The notes under the pieces are model-generated. The model did no database searches. It was not told where the DNA came from and saw only the letters and a list, made by a program, of their open reading frames with translations. From Phallusia mammillata (lineage: Eukaryota > Chordata > Ascidiacea > Phlebobranchia > Ascidiidae), in assembly GCA_003260075.1 (NCBI GenBank), contig QLIY01000147.1:1-64000 (forward strand): a stretch of 64,000 nt of DNA, in the 5' to 3' direction. This document shows, one piece after another, positions 1 to 11,217 of the stretch. The translations under genes and the position numbers were made by a program. The stretch's first letter is position 1, and every line of letters begins with the position of its first letter.

Positions 1-552
1 TGCTTTGGACATTGACAACACATCTTTAAGGGTAAGTGTATCCCTTTCTAGAAACTTTTTACGTAGTGCATTTGAGTGACATTTATCAATTACTTGATTA
101 CGAATTTCATCTGCTTCATTTCCAAAATTGCAAGTAGCTGCACTTTATCTTAATCGACATACAAACTGATCAACTGATTCGCCATTTGTTTGATGCAATT
201 GACGAAACAAATGTCTTTCAAAAGGTATGTTGCACTTTGGTATAAAATACTCATTTAAAACAGTTAAAGTTTCATCATAGGTCTTGTTGTCATCTTCCTC
301 GTTTACTAGTGTATAGTAAATTTCCTGCACATTCATACCTGCAGTATGTAGCAACAGTGCCTTTTTCTGAACGCTACTCGTGATTCCCTTTCCCACCAAG
401 AATAGATTGAAAGCTCGTTTCCAACGTTTCCAGCGTGGAGATAAACCATGTGCACCGTCTTGAACATCGAATGGTTTCAGTGCACCAACATCACTGTTCG
501 ACATTCCCACGAGGTCAGTATTTCCTTCCATTACCTTCAGGAAGTTCCACAA
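1..552 (-). mobile_element. Ty3/gypsy-like retroelement gag fragment, interrupted
   Basis: An open frame runs from about 552 down to 143 and continues in the same frame to the window edge after an in-frame TAA at about 143-145. The translation resembles the N-terminal capsid region of LTR-retrotransposon Gag proteins: a WKRWKRAF motif near residue 40, an ALLLHTAG-type helix, then a DQFVCRLR-type segment close to the stop. After the stop the frame still reads Gag-like (a DEIRNQVIDKC-type stretch). The copy is therefore probably defective, although a sequencing error at the stop cannot be excluded. No pol, LTR or primer site is visible here; pol would lie to the left of the window. The start codon is uncertain; a Met about eight residues in is equally plausible. 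Confidence 0.7.
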
Positions 553-3256
553 TCAACCCAAAAGTTGATAAAACAAATGTAAAACAGATCCTCGTCGCCA
601 AATGTAGCGTCTCACTCACGCTTTGCGGGATTAAACCAGATTTATTAATGTTGCTGTCCAATACGCAGCACACCATCAGCACACCCTAGGTAGAATAACA
701 ATGCACACAACGGGTCATGCAACAGACGACACAAGATGGTAACCGGCAAATTATAAAACATTACAGATAGAGAGAAAACTGTTTTAGGTAATGCCGAAAC
801 TGAAACTATTTTCATTTAATTTTGCCCTCTTATGTTTCAAGTGAACTTTAAGCATTTCAAAAATTACATTCAAATGTTATCACCCAAAAGTTTTGTTTAA
901 TTTGGCCAATCTAATCCGCGTTAAAGCTCACCAGTTTGCAGAAATCAGTAAATTTATGTATTTTTCCCTCTACCCGCTGTATTATTTTGGAAGCAGTATG
1001 TCATTCATGGGGCTCTATCGCGTAACAATGGGTTGGTCAGCTTGTGTTTTACACAGATTTGGGTCGCAACTGTTCGTTTTTTTTTTTTATTGTTGCATCA
1101 CAATGATTATATTGTGACGCGAGGTACCAGCTGTACAGCAAAACATAAGCAAATGTGGCAAACTAGAACAAAAACGCATCTTTTTGGGTACTGGTGATAA
1201 ATTTGAACGCCAACAAATTGAATTTAATAGCGACCCCAGAAAAAGTTTTGGTGAGCCCACTGGGTGTCGCGATCCACAGGTTGAAGACCACTGCCATAAG
1301 GTGCACAAGCCTCGTTGGCGTTTTCGTAACTTCGCTTCACCTTTGAAAACACAATAACGCTGTCCTTCACAGCCATTATGTTCTGGCTGCAAGCTGAAAA
1401 TTAAAAATTCATTTGTATCATTTTTAGAATAAATTAAACCGTTATTTTTGTTTTGAAATTTTATAGTGTTTGGAGTATAAAAAGTCCAATCACTTTTTAA
1501 AAAAAATATGTTTCTATTTGTCAACAATTACAAAAAGCAGAATATTAATGCAACTATTAGGCCTTACGTTACAAAAACATATGTTACACCAGCGTGAAAG
1601 AAGTATTCTAGTTCAGCAAAGAAAATATATAACAAATAAAACTATCGTTCTAGCATACATACAAGAGTGTCCGTACAAACCAATCGTTGGAATGTATTAC
1701 TGTATATTTATTTTAATTGTACTGACCTCCATCTAAAGTTGGTAGTCTGAAAGTTATCAGTAAAATAAAACTTTCCAAGAATAATATCTGTGTATTAAGC
1801 ATCCTAAGACTTTGTCACAGTCTAAAATAAGTAGAAAATTTTTTAACATTGTTCCGTTTTTAATCCCAAAAGGTCACTATACAACTTGCATTTAGAACAT
1901 GTCTCAAAATAAATACAATTTATAAAAGCACTTTTTGCTGTAAGCACATGTTGTTAACATAATTCTACTGATGTTACAGTTATCAAAACATCCCAATAAG
2001 TATTACCACTACCTGTACTTAAACAAAACATAAATACATGCAAACACCCCCCCCCCCTATTTTAATTGTACTGACCTCCATCTAAAGTTGGTAGTCTGAA
2101 AGTTATCAGTAAAATAAAAACTTCCAAGAATAATATCTGTGTATTAAGCATCCTAAGACTTTGTCACAGTCTAAAATAAGTAGAAAATTTTTTAACATTG
2201 TTCCGTTTTTAATCCCAAAAGGTCACTATACAACTTGCATTTAGAACATGTCTCAAAATAAATACAATTTATAAAAGCACTTTTTGCTGTAAGCACATGT
2301 TGTTAACATAATTCTACTGATGTTACATTTATCAAAACATCCCAATAAGTATCACCACTACCTGTACTTAAACAAAACATAAGTACATGCAAACATCCCC
2401 CCCCCCAGGCTGTCTGGTGTCAAAACGTGTTATGTGTCATCCGCTTTTCTGAGACTTTAGTAGACAGGCTGGCTGCAGGTTTATTCGGTAACGGCTTTTG
2501 CATCGAAAATTGCAAGTTTTTATATGTTCCTTTTAGCATATTGCAGTCCAGACTTGTGTGTAATAAACCATTTTTTGCACAAAATTAACCTTGATGCAAC
2601 AAAATTTAATAGGATTTTTACCACGCGATGGGCTGCAAAATCCCCCCCCCCAAAAAAAACGTAAAACGATACAGTAGGATTGGTAACATGTATGTCAGTA
2701 TAAATGTCAAATTCGAATCAGTCAATGGTTTTCATAATCGGCTTGGGCGATGTGTTGATAACCATGACCTGTTAGAACACAAAAAAGGTCAATTAGAATT
2801 CACCAAGGCTGTCTGGTGTCAAAACGTGTTATGTGTCATCCGCTTTTCTGAGATTTTAGTAGACAGGCTGGCTGCAGGTTTATTCCGTCACGACTTTTGC
2901 ATTGAAAATTGCAAGTCTTTATATGTTCCTTTTAGCATATTGCAGTCCAGACTTATGTGTAATAAACCAATTTTCGCACAAAATTAACCTAGACGCAACA
3001 AAATTTTATAGGATTTTTACCACGCGATGGGCTGCAAAAAAAGGTTCATGTTTAAAAATCTAAAGGTACCAAATTTGCTGCGCTACGCAGCTATTATGTG
3101 TATGTTTACAGTGTGTTCGCGGCTATATCTTTAACTTAATATATGTTTTTGTACTGAAGGATGTTTAAAAGGCAAGCACTACTTTTTTTGTTTAAGTTTC
3201 CTATGTTTATTGATATAACATACTTTCAATTCTAGAATCCAAATCCATGTCTTCTT
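553..3256. other. Repeat-rich non-coding stretch with a duplicated block
   Basis: I see no convincing gene. The block at about 1711-2046 is repeated almost exactly at 2060-2398, separated by a C run. The block at about 2408-2590 is repeated at about 2808-2990, with another C run at 2642-2650 between them. A segment around 980-1300 carries hAT-like ends (a motif near 1290 resembles GTTGAAGACCACTG) and shares sequence with the repeat near 32.3 kb. The region may include the 3' UTR of the minus-strand gene ending at 3257. Confidence 0.6.
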
Positions 3257-3295
3257 TCACGCTGTAATACTTTCGCTGTGTGTTTGGTCTTCTTG

Positions 3296-3350
<55 letters not shown>

Positions 3351-3509
3351 TAAATCGTTATCTTCTGGTTTGCAAGACGGTTCCACTGCTTTTTCTGTTC
3401 GACATCTACAAGAAATTTCCTGTTAGTTTTCCCAAACACATTCAAATCGCGTTTGAGGTTGTTTTCAAATTTGTACAGACATTACAATTTATTACAAGCT
3501 TATAAAGTG

Positions 3510-3593
<84 letters not shown>

Positions 3594-6500
3594 TGCAAGA
3601 CGGTTCCACTGCTTTTTCTGCTCGACATCTACAAGAACTTTTCTCTTAGTTTTCCCAAACACATTTAAATTGCGTTTGAGGTTGTTTTTGAATTTGTACA
3701 AGACGTTAAAATTTATTACAAGCTTATAAAGTCGTGCATGTAACAAGCTTTGATAAACTTTGTTCGATTAGTTGTATGTTTTTTTGCTATTAGCTGAATA
3801 TAAACTTACTTTTTATAAATCAAATACCCAACTGCAAGAAACACAGTGAAAATTGCAATCGCCACGACTGCCGTAACAGATATAACGACTGTAGACATTG
3901 CTACAGCTTGCTGTTGTTCAAATTTTCGCACTGCAGAAAACACATGTGTTTATACGATTTAGTTTAGTTTAATATTAACTATTGAAACATTTCTCAAGAA
4001 CTGTTAACAGTTTATTGTTACAAGAACAGTCACTGTGGGTCTCAAATTGAAATGCAATTGGTTCAAAAGATTTGTTAAAAGAAAATATTGTGTACTGTAG
4101 TCTTTGGTAGCACTTTTGAGTATAGGTTTCGTCAAGATAGCAGTTCAAACGATTTGAATATCTATTCTAAATCGACAAATCCTTAATAAACGCTATTTTC
4201 TACTACGAAAGGTTACTCGATTTTACAAGGATTTGAGTCATAGCCAGAAAAATACTCGACTTAATCAAATCGTGGAAATTTGTACTCGAACTGGACTCGA
4301 CAACAAAATATTTAAAGGTGTATCCAACAATTCGAGTTGAAATATATATCATAGAAACTTTAAACATACCTGGTACAACGCAGCTGTATACACTAAGCAA
4401 CTTAGAACAATCCTCTTTTTCCAACTTCCACCTCATCGTATAATGTAGAACAGTTTGGCGACAAGCACTGTTCTTTTTGTCTGATAAATTGTGTCCAATT
4501 GTTTGAGTGAATCGATCATTGCCAACCAATATCTTTAGATCTGCGATAAAACATTTTTTATCTTTAACCGTGGTGCAAGGAAATGCGCTTGAGAACGGTT
4601 TTACTTGCGGAAACACGTACAACGTTTACACTACGGTGGCATTCTATTGAAAACATCCTTGTAGTCGGTATTTCAGGAAGTGGCCGAGTTTGGTTACATC
4701 CGCTTGCAGTAGAGTAATGCTTCTCAACCGGCATTATCGTAACTTTGCTCAACTTCATGCAGAAATAATTGCGTTAAAAATGTTTAAACTAATTAACTTA
4801 TAGTTGTTTACGATCCCTAAAACTCGACCGGAACTCGAATGTCAGTGGTAGAGTCTAAACTAGGTCAAAAAAGTAGGCGATACTAATAAAGCCGAGTAGG
4901 CCCAAGCTAAACCGTTGAAAGTCACCTCCGAGCACGTTGAAAGTTACCTCCGTTTCGAAGAGGCTGACCGAAAACGCTCCATCAACTGATTAAATTTTAA
5001 ATTTTGTAGCTTTTGATATTTATTTCAAATCCGTGTCTTCATCGTTCTGCTAAATACCAATACAACTCACCTGCAGCATATATTGTAACAGCTTCCCAGT
5101 TCTTCTCGTCGGTAGTGATATATCGGTCTGTAACCGGGTAGTCCGGGTATTCCACCATATAACCCTGTCAACTTGACATCATCGTACCAACCTTAAACAG
5201 AAAATAGTGTGAAGAACCGAATCCAAAACCTGAAACCGAATTAAAAAAGTTTAATCCGGTTCGACGGGCCCTAGTCAGTCGCTTTACAAAATATTAGTGA
5301 AAAATATCGAAATTCAAAAAGGCCCGGAACAAAATCCAAATCTAACAGGTTACGATATCGAATCCAAAACAAAACGGATCCGGCACCAAACTCAAATCAA
5401 TTTAGATCTGGTGCCAGACTTAGACGAAATCGGATTCGGTACAAAACCGAAAACAAACCGGATCCGGTACCAAATCCAAAACAAAGGGGGGGGGGAGACA
5501 GTGACGCTCCCCAATAGCAAAAAACGGGCCACTTACAAAATGTGCCTACAGGCCAGCAGACCCTTAATCCTGCACTGTGAAAGTCACCTCCGTTTCGAAA
5601 AGCCTGACCGAAAACTCTCCATTGACTGATTAAATTTTAAATTTTGTAGCTTTTGATATTTGTTTTCAACTCCGTGTCTTGATCGTTCTGCTTAATACCA
5701 ATACAACTTATCGAACAAATCGCCTTTCACTTCAGTAAGCCGACTGGCAAAACTTACCAGTTCTTCTCGTCGGTAGTGATATATCGGTTTGTAACCGGGT
5801 AGTCCGGGTATTCCACCATATAACCCTGCCAACTTGACGTCATCGTACCAACCTTAAACAGAAAATAGCGTGAAGAACCGAATCCAAAACCTGAAACCGA
5901 ATTAAAAACTTCAATCCGGTTCGACGGGCCCTAATCAGTCGCTTTAGAACATATTAGTAAAAAATATCGAAATCCAAAACGACCCGGAACAAAATCCAAA
6001 TCTAACAGGTTACGATATCGAATCCGAAACGAAACGGATCCGGTACCAAATCTAAAACAAACCAAATCAAGTAGTAAACCTGAATCGGGTCGGATTCGGT
6101 ACCAAACTACAGCGAAATGAACTAGAACCAAAGCTATTGTATTTGTTTCATTATTTCCTATTTATCTTTTGGTTGCACAGGTGCCATTTGAGAATGCAAA
6201 ACATTTCCGGAACATAACTGAAACAGATAGGGTTTCCACATTTTAAATTAAAATTTCCAATTTTCTTACCGTCGTGTCCATTGCATTTCGTTGGCGAAAT
6301 AAACCATCTTTTCAAATAGTGATGACAGAAATATATTCTCAGGTGTCGGTCAGACCAACGACTAAGAAAACAACAAAAAATGTTTGAAAGTAGATAACGT
6401 ATAAACAAAAAAGTCATTTAAGCAACTACCTGGTATAGAGATCAAAGTACCAGAGATGCCCAAGGTGCTTGGGGGGGGGGTACCATCTTTTCAAATAGTG

Positions 6501-8138
6501 GTGGCAGAAATATATTCTTCGATGTCGGTCAGACCAACGACTAAGAAAACAACAAAAAATGTTTGAATGGTGTAACTGTAAGTTTTTCCATGCCAAAGCA
6601 GGTGGTAAAAAAAAGTAACTCAATCAACTACCTGGTATAGAGATCAAAGTACCAGAGATGCCCAAGGTGCTTGGTGCTTTTCCACGCTCCAAATTCGCTT
6701 AAATTACTCGAATATCGATAATGTTTTGTGTTGTTTGGGTTGTAGAAAACGTATACTCTCTTCAATACTAAAATAACCAAAGTATAACAATTCAAAACGT
6801 CAAGTCGTAACCAAAAATATACGCTTTACCTTTATAGCCCAAACTCTTAAACATTTTTATTACATTTACCCCTTCGCATTATTCGAAGTTAAAACTTAAA
6901 ACAATCTTTTAAACCTATTGACTTTGTACATCTTAAATGTTTTGCTGTTTTACATTTACCCTCAAATGACATTAAATTTAAACCCAATTACGAATTTCTT
7001 ACATAGAACTTTAATAAACTATAAGACCACAAAATTATTATCGTCATGGTTGATTTCATGAAGTGCGCTCTCCATGATTTGGTGCAAACAATTTCTGACC
7101 TCTCTGAGTTAAGTTTGCAAGATAGGGGTCATTCGGGTTCAAATTCGAAGCAATTTCGCCACCCAAATGTTGGCATCTTTTCCCGACTGTTTTCCAATTC
7201 ACCTTGGGCTCATGAAATATCATCAATAAATTGTCGTTACGTGAAGTCATCCCCAAAACATCTAAGAAGAAAACAATACCTAAATATGGACGTCGCAAAA
7301 TTAAGAGAACTGTTTTAGGTGTTTAAAATTAGGGAGTCGAACCGCTTGCCATATGGGTTCAGGTTTGTTTCGGGTTCACTTGGTTTTGTTTTAAGGGTTC
7401 GGGTTCGGTTCCGGTTTTCAAAAATGTGTATTTTCGGGTTCGGGTTTTGTCCCGGTTCGGACAAATTATCCGGTTCGAACCGGTTTGCGGTTTTTAAACC
7501 GGTTCAAATTTCTTTTCAATTCAGTTCTACCCATCACATACCTGGCCTTATCAAACGTCAAAATAATTTTGCCTGTGCACTGTTATTTTTGGCACGTCTA
7601 TAAATGTTATGTCGCGTATTCTTCAGTGCGCTGTTTTGAAAAAAATCGCAAAATGTAAAACGGACTGAATTTTTTAATGGTTCGGTTCCGGTTCGGGTCC
7701 AACTCCAAACAAAATATGGGGTTTAACTCCGGTTAGGGTTTTTAGAAAATCGTTATTAGCGGTTCGGGTTCAGTTCGGGTTTAAAGAAATTAACCGCTCA
7801 AACCGGTTCACGGGTTCGGGTTCAGTTCCGGTTCGACTCCCTGGTTTAAATTTCCCATTTTTATAATCAAGTCGATCAAATTAAATAAATTAATTTCTAA
7901 ATTTATAATATTAGTCTACACTTTGAAAGTCTGTGACAAACTTAACTTTTTAGTTGTCTGAACAAAGCTAGTTTACTTTTTGCATGTTTATCAATATTTA
8001 ATCTAAGTTACTTTACAAACATGTCAAAAATAACAAACAATCCACAAACACCTTACCTTGCCCATTGTTTTCGTTTAATGCTAAAATAAACACAAAAATT
8101 CCCAAACACATTTCCAAATACTTGTTCATAAAACCCAT
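3257..8138 (-). CDS. Putative type I membrane protein with C-type-lectin-like ectodomain (8 exons)
   Basis: Not assigned to a named family. Exons with phases that all close: 8138-8057, 7261-7100, 6686-6632, 6361-6270, 5191-5071, 4587-4370, 3930-3810, then a tail exon starting after a TTCTTGTAG acceptor near 3633 or, in its copy, near 3400. Exon 1 encodes a hydrophobic signal peptide (MGFMNKYLEMCLGIFVFILA). Exons 2-4 look like a divergent C-type lectin domain: a W..V...C...GG.IA pattern, then WSD and a YFC motif. Exons 5-6 are Cys-rich and extracellular-looking. Exon 7 is a clear transmembrane helix (STVVISVTAVVAIAIFTVFL) followed by YKK. A short acidic tail ends ..HSESITA at 3257. Exons 3, 4, 5 and the tail each have a second partial copy next to a G/C run, probably assembly duplication, so the tail join is unsure. 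The lectin call is tentative; a surface receptor is an inference. Confidence 0.55.
3297..3349. other. 53-nt C run (assembly scar)
   Basis: Uninterrupted C run inside the tail of the lectin-like gene. The tail-exon segment on one side (3357-3450) recurs at 3597-3690 beyond the next C run. It is treated as an artefact of contig joining, not as a poly-Gly or poly-Pro coding tract. Confidence 0.75.
3512..3593. other. 82-nt C run (assembly scar)
   Basis: Second long C run. Its flanks are near-duplicates: TGCAAGACGGTTCCACTGCT occurs both at about 3371 and at 3594. Confidence 0.75.
5205..6130. repeat. Intron repeat rich in GGTTCGG/CCGAACC-type words, partly duplicated
   Basis: Degenerate short words such as GGATCCGGTACCAAA and GAACCGAATCCAAAACC recur through two blocks (about 5205-5485 and 5870-6130). 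A G run at about 5486-5494 sits between them. Each block is preceded by a copy of exon 5 of the lectin-like gene (5071-5191, and partial at about 5770-5862). The composition matches the interior of the MITE-like element at 7331-7842. Confidence 0.55.
7331..7842. mobile_element. MITE with AGGGAGTCGAACCG ends
   Basis: The ends are inverted repeats: AGGGAGTCGAACCG on the left and CGGTTCGACTCCCT on the right. The flanks GTTTAAAAT and GTTTAAATT look like a slightly diverged target duplication. The interior is a degenerate GGTTCGGGTTC-type repeat. It lies in intron 1 of the lectin-like gene. Confidence 0.6.
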
Positions 8139-8319
8139 ATTTTCACCTCTTTTCACCAGCTCTGGAGTAACGTGGTTGAAATAGGATGACTGTTAAGTTT
8201 TGGGTTAACACATGAGTCAAATAACGAAGACACAAAACACGGTCTATGTGTAAATAGTGAACTTTAGACATTACAGGTCAAGAAAAGTTTAATTTTACAC
8301 TGTTACTAACTTTGCTGAA

Positions 8320-8498
8320 TGAAAAGTGATTTTAATCATAAACATTACTGCCAAGGTAGTGGTGTATATAGAATACATCGTGTAGACAACATGTACTGAT
8401 GATGACAACAGAGATTGTCGAAACGTCTACACGATGTATTCTATATACACCACTACCTTGGCAGTAATGTTTATGATTAAACTACTTTTCAAGTCCGT
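8320..8498. repeat. Fold-back element with perfect 55-bp arms
   Basis: The left arm 8333-8387 is the exact reverse complement of 8425-8479. The similarity extends with mismatches to GAAAAGT on the left and ACTTTTC on the right. The 37-bp loop (8388-8424) contains a hammerhead-ribozyme-like core, annotated separately. The element lies just upstream of the lectin-like gene's first exon. Confidence 0.9.
8392..8431 (+). ncRNA. Candidate minimal hammerhead ribozyme (type I layout)
   Basis: In order: stem I strand TGTA (8392-8395), core CTGATGA (8396-8402), one extra T, stem II GACAA/TTGTC (8404-8408 with 8415-8419, loop CAGAGA), core GAAA (8420-8423), then C-GTC with the expected cleavage site after 8427, and stem I partner TACA (8428-8431). 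Both conserved core blocks and both stems are present. Oddities are one unpaired T between the core and stem II, and a stem III reduced to two potential pairs with no loop. Minimal type I hammerheads with tiny stem III are known from Penelope-like retroelements and can act as dimers. Activity here is unproven. Confidence 0.5.
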
Positions 8499-8626
8499 GC
8501 ATAGTGTTCAAAAGTGATTTTGTTTCTTATAATGAATGACTTGATGTGACCAAAAAAAGTCTTGTATATTAAAATCGTGTCATTCAGACTTTTGGCTCTT
8601 TCAGTCAAATATCTAGGGGTTCCATT

Positions 8627-8936
8627 CAGTGGTGGGATTCAAATTTTTTCTTCAGCCGGTTCTATCACAAAAGTCCTATTTTTTCAGCCAGATCTGTTAC
8701 AACATCCATTGACAGTATAACCAGTAATGCTAACCGGTTTGCCCCCCCCCCCAGTGGTGGGATTCAAATTTTTTCTTCAGCCGGTTCTATCACAAAAGTC
8801 ATATTTTTCAGCCAGATCTGTTACAAAATCCATTGACAGTATAACCAGTAATGCTAACCGGTTTGCTGCATGATCTTATGAAATTTCGTGAGACGGTTCT
8901 ATAGAATAGATGCGAACCGGCTGAATCCCACCACTG
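8627..8936. mobile_element. MITE of the CAGTGGTGGGATTC family
   Basis: The left end reads CAGTGGTGGGATTCAAA and the right end GAATCCCACCACTG, as in hAT-type non-autonomous elements. A C run at about 8743-8752 splits it, and the first 115 bp are repeated after the run, so it is a duplicated assembly of one element. Relatives lie at 24693-24870 and 61749-61902. Confidence 0.7.
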
Positions 8937-9573
8937 ACTCTACTGAGATTGTAGACGTTTTAATCGCTGCTGATATTATTAGTGCGTTGGCTGTATCAAC
9001 CCCCTTTCAGTTATATATGTTTAAAAATCATACTTATCCGTATCCAAAATTTCTAGTTGGTCTGTATTTTCAATTGATTCACAATCAAGGCACTGCATAC
9101 ACGATTTTAACCTCATTTCGTGTTACTGACAAATTGGAGATTTTTAAAGCTATCCGCGCTATATACATGCACAAAAACATAAAATAAACACGCAAATGTA
9201 CAACTCGGCGACAAAAACAAATAAAACTGCAGTTACAAACCTAATGCTACAAATAAAACAAATTGTTCAACTTTTAGGGAAAGGAATTAAAAATGTCCAG
9301 ACGAAAATAAAAATCAACGCTTAAAATGCTACAATAAAAAACAAATTCCGCAACACACAAAAAAACTATTTATTCAAAATCTAAAACATAATTAGGAACG
9401 GACCTTCTTATATTCTAACCTACCTATTTTTTTTTAATTAGCAAAAACTGTATGTTTTACTAAATTTAAAATAGGGAATTAAAACGTAGCACCAATGTAT
9501 TTTTCGGACGTTAATAGCTTATCAGTGTATAAAATATAATATTCTCACAATGAATACCCTTTTCTCGTAGGTT

Positions 9574-11217
9574 TTAAGGTTTTATGGTCAACAAGTACAA
9601 AGGATAGGCCCTTTCATTTTTCGTGATAGTCAGCATGGCAGATGCATGTTCAGAGATGTTGTCTGGGATTACATCCGCCATTAAAACTTGTTTTTCATTG
9701 CCGTTAATCGAAGCAAATCTCAAAGGTGTTTGGATATCTTTAAAAAAGGCTGCCCCTTCTATGCTACACGCGTCGCTTTGATCAACTGCAAAACAGAAAT
9801 GTTATTTTTCACCAAAGCAAAAGCCGAAAAACGAATGATACTAGTCGCCTATATGCAAGTATTTATTGTCTAAAGCCGAAGTAGTAATAATACTTTTAGT
9901 TAGGTAAGTTAAGATGATCATAAATGGCCGAACTTGGCCGAATGGCCTGGCATGCCTGACCCATTACACCTGATCGGGATTCGTCCCCGGAAGTATCCTG
10001 GGTTCGAACCCCGTGAACGACAAAGGCCAATATTCAGTTCTCGGACTGCCGCCTGATTGTCGAAAAATACAATAAAAAAATTAATATCTGGGATCTGCTT
10101 GAAGCGTCTATGCCAGTGGTTCTCAACCGGGAGTCCGCAAAGCGTTTTTAGGGGGTCCGCGACAACTTCCTAATTTTCCAGACAACGATATTGATAAAGC
10201 GCTATTTAAAAAATGTGTTTCAGCGTTATAAAATAGCATGAAACTTGTATAAAATCGTTCTTCATACGCGACAAACCAAAATGCATTGTGACATTTTCAC
10301 CCCATTGTGATGTAGCAGAGGTAAATTTTCAGTGGCAAACAACGTCACATCACAGTGTAATGGCTCTCTATTATTGAGTTCCGATGTCGCAACCCAGTCA
10401 AAGTGACTGAATATTTGGTCCTGTACCAAACGTGGTTGGTATATTATGTACCTTTTTTGGGTTGCTTAATAAAAAAGGACAAAAAATACCAACACCTTCA
10501 AAGGGGTCCGCGATTAGCTTGACAGTACCAAAAGGGGCCCGCAAAGGCAAAAAGGTTGAAAACCACTGGTCTATGCAGACCATCGATCAGTCAAGACGTA
10601 CTGTGAGTAAGGTACGTCATTACATTTACATGACAAGAACCGTCAATTATAAAAAATACGTAATCAAATTTCTGTGCATTAGTATGTGGTGCCGAGCAGA
10701 TTTTGGAATAGCGTGCATAAAATAGGTGCTAGGTACCGACAAACCTGAAATAGGTGCTAGGTACAACACCAACCTGAATTATTCCACCCAAGACCACATA
10801 AATTTTCCACCACGTCCTCTTTGACAATTGGATAAAAATGATAATTATTTTTGCTTGAAGGTTTAGTTTTCTTTTCCTCTTTGAATTTTTGATACAACTT
10901 TGGATTTTTGATTTGCTGCATCTGTAAAAAAAACTTTGAGTCTTACAGAAATAATTCATCGTGATTGCAAATTCAGAGGATTTAAACTGGTCAAAAAAAT
11001 CAATTTACCAAGTTTTTCATGCAATAAACCAAATTTTTTGTTCTTGTAATAGGATACAGTTTGGGATTGCTAATAGTTACCTGTACAATATTTGGCATTT
11101 GAGATCCCGATTTAATTCCTGAACGATCGACAACTGCTTGGTACTTTTGTGAACCTTCTGGAATATTTACTAGTAGCCATTCATCAGTTTTCAAAGTCCT
11201 CCAATTTTTTCCCCACT
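9574..11217 (-). CDS. PARP-like gene, exons 24-26: degenerate ADP-ribosyltransferase domain
   Basis: Exons: 11217-11081, 10921-10774, 9785-9574. Family-like landmarks: EWLLVNIPEGSQKYQAVV and NIVQ (entry to the PARP fold), then IKNPKLYQKFKEEKK (the IQN..L motif). After that comes EDVVENLCGLGWNNS, which normally follows the HGT motif, and finally KQVLMADVI and RAYPLYLLTI at the C-terminus. Instead of HGT the sequence is HFY. Instead of G.YFA it reads GAAFF. The usual YPEYLI reads YPLYLL. By this hand alignment the Gly of the His-Gly pair, the Tyr and the Glu positions are changed, so catalysis looks unlikely, as in PARP9 and PARP13. Exon borders are phase-consistent. Confidence 0.65.

Noticed and set aside
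3257..3746. Poly-Pro and poly-Gly open frames around the long C runs (also at 23.9 and 45.4 kb)
   Set aside because: They come from homopolymer runs that look like assembly artefacts. Only the short tail-exon pieces beside the runs at 3.3-3.6 kb were kept.
4564..4758. Alternative exon reading KVTIMPVEKHYSTASGCNQT.. in the lectin-like gene
   Set aside because: It would overlap in a different frame with the exon at 4370-4587, whose phase connects both to exon 5 and to the TM exon.
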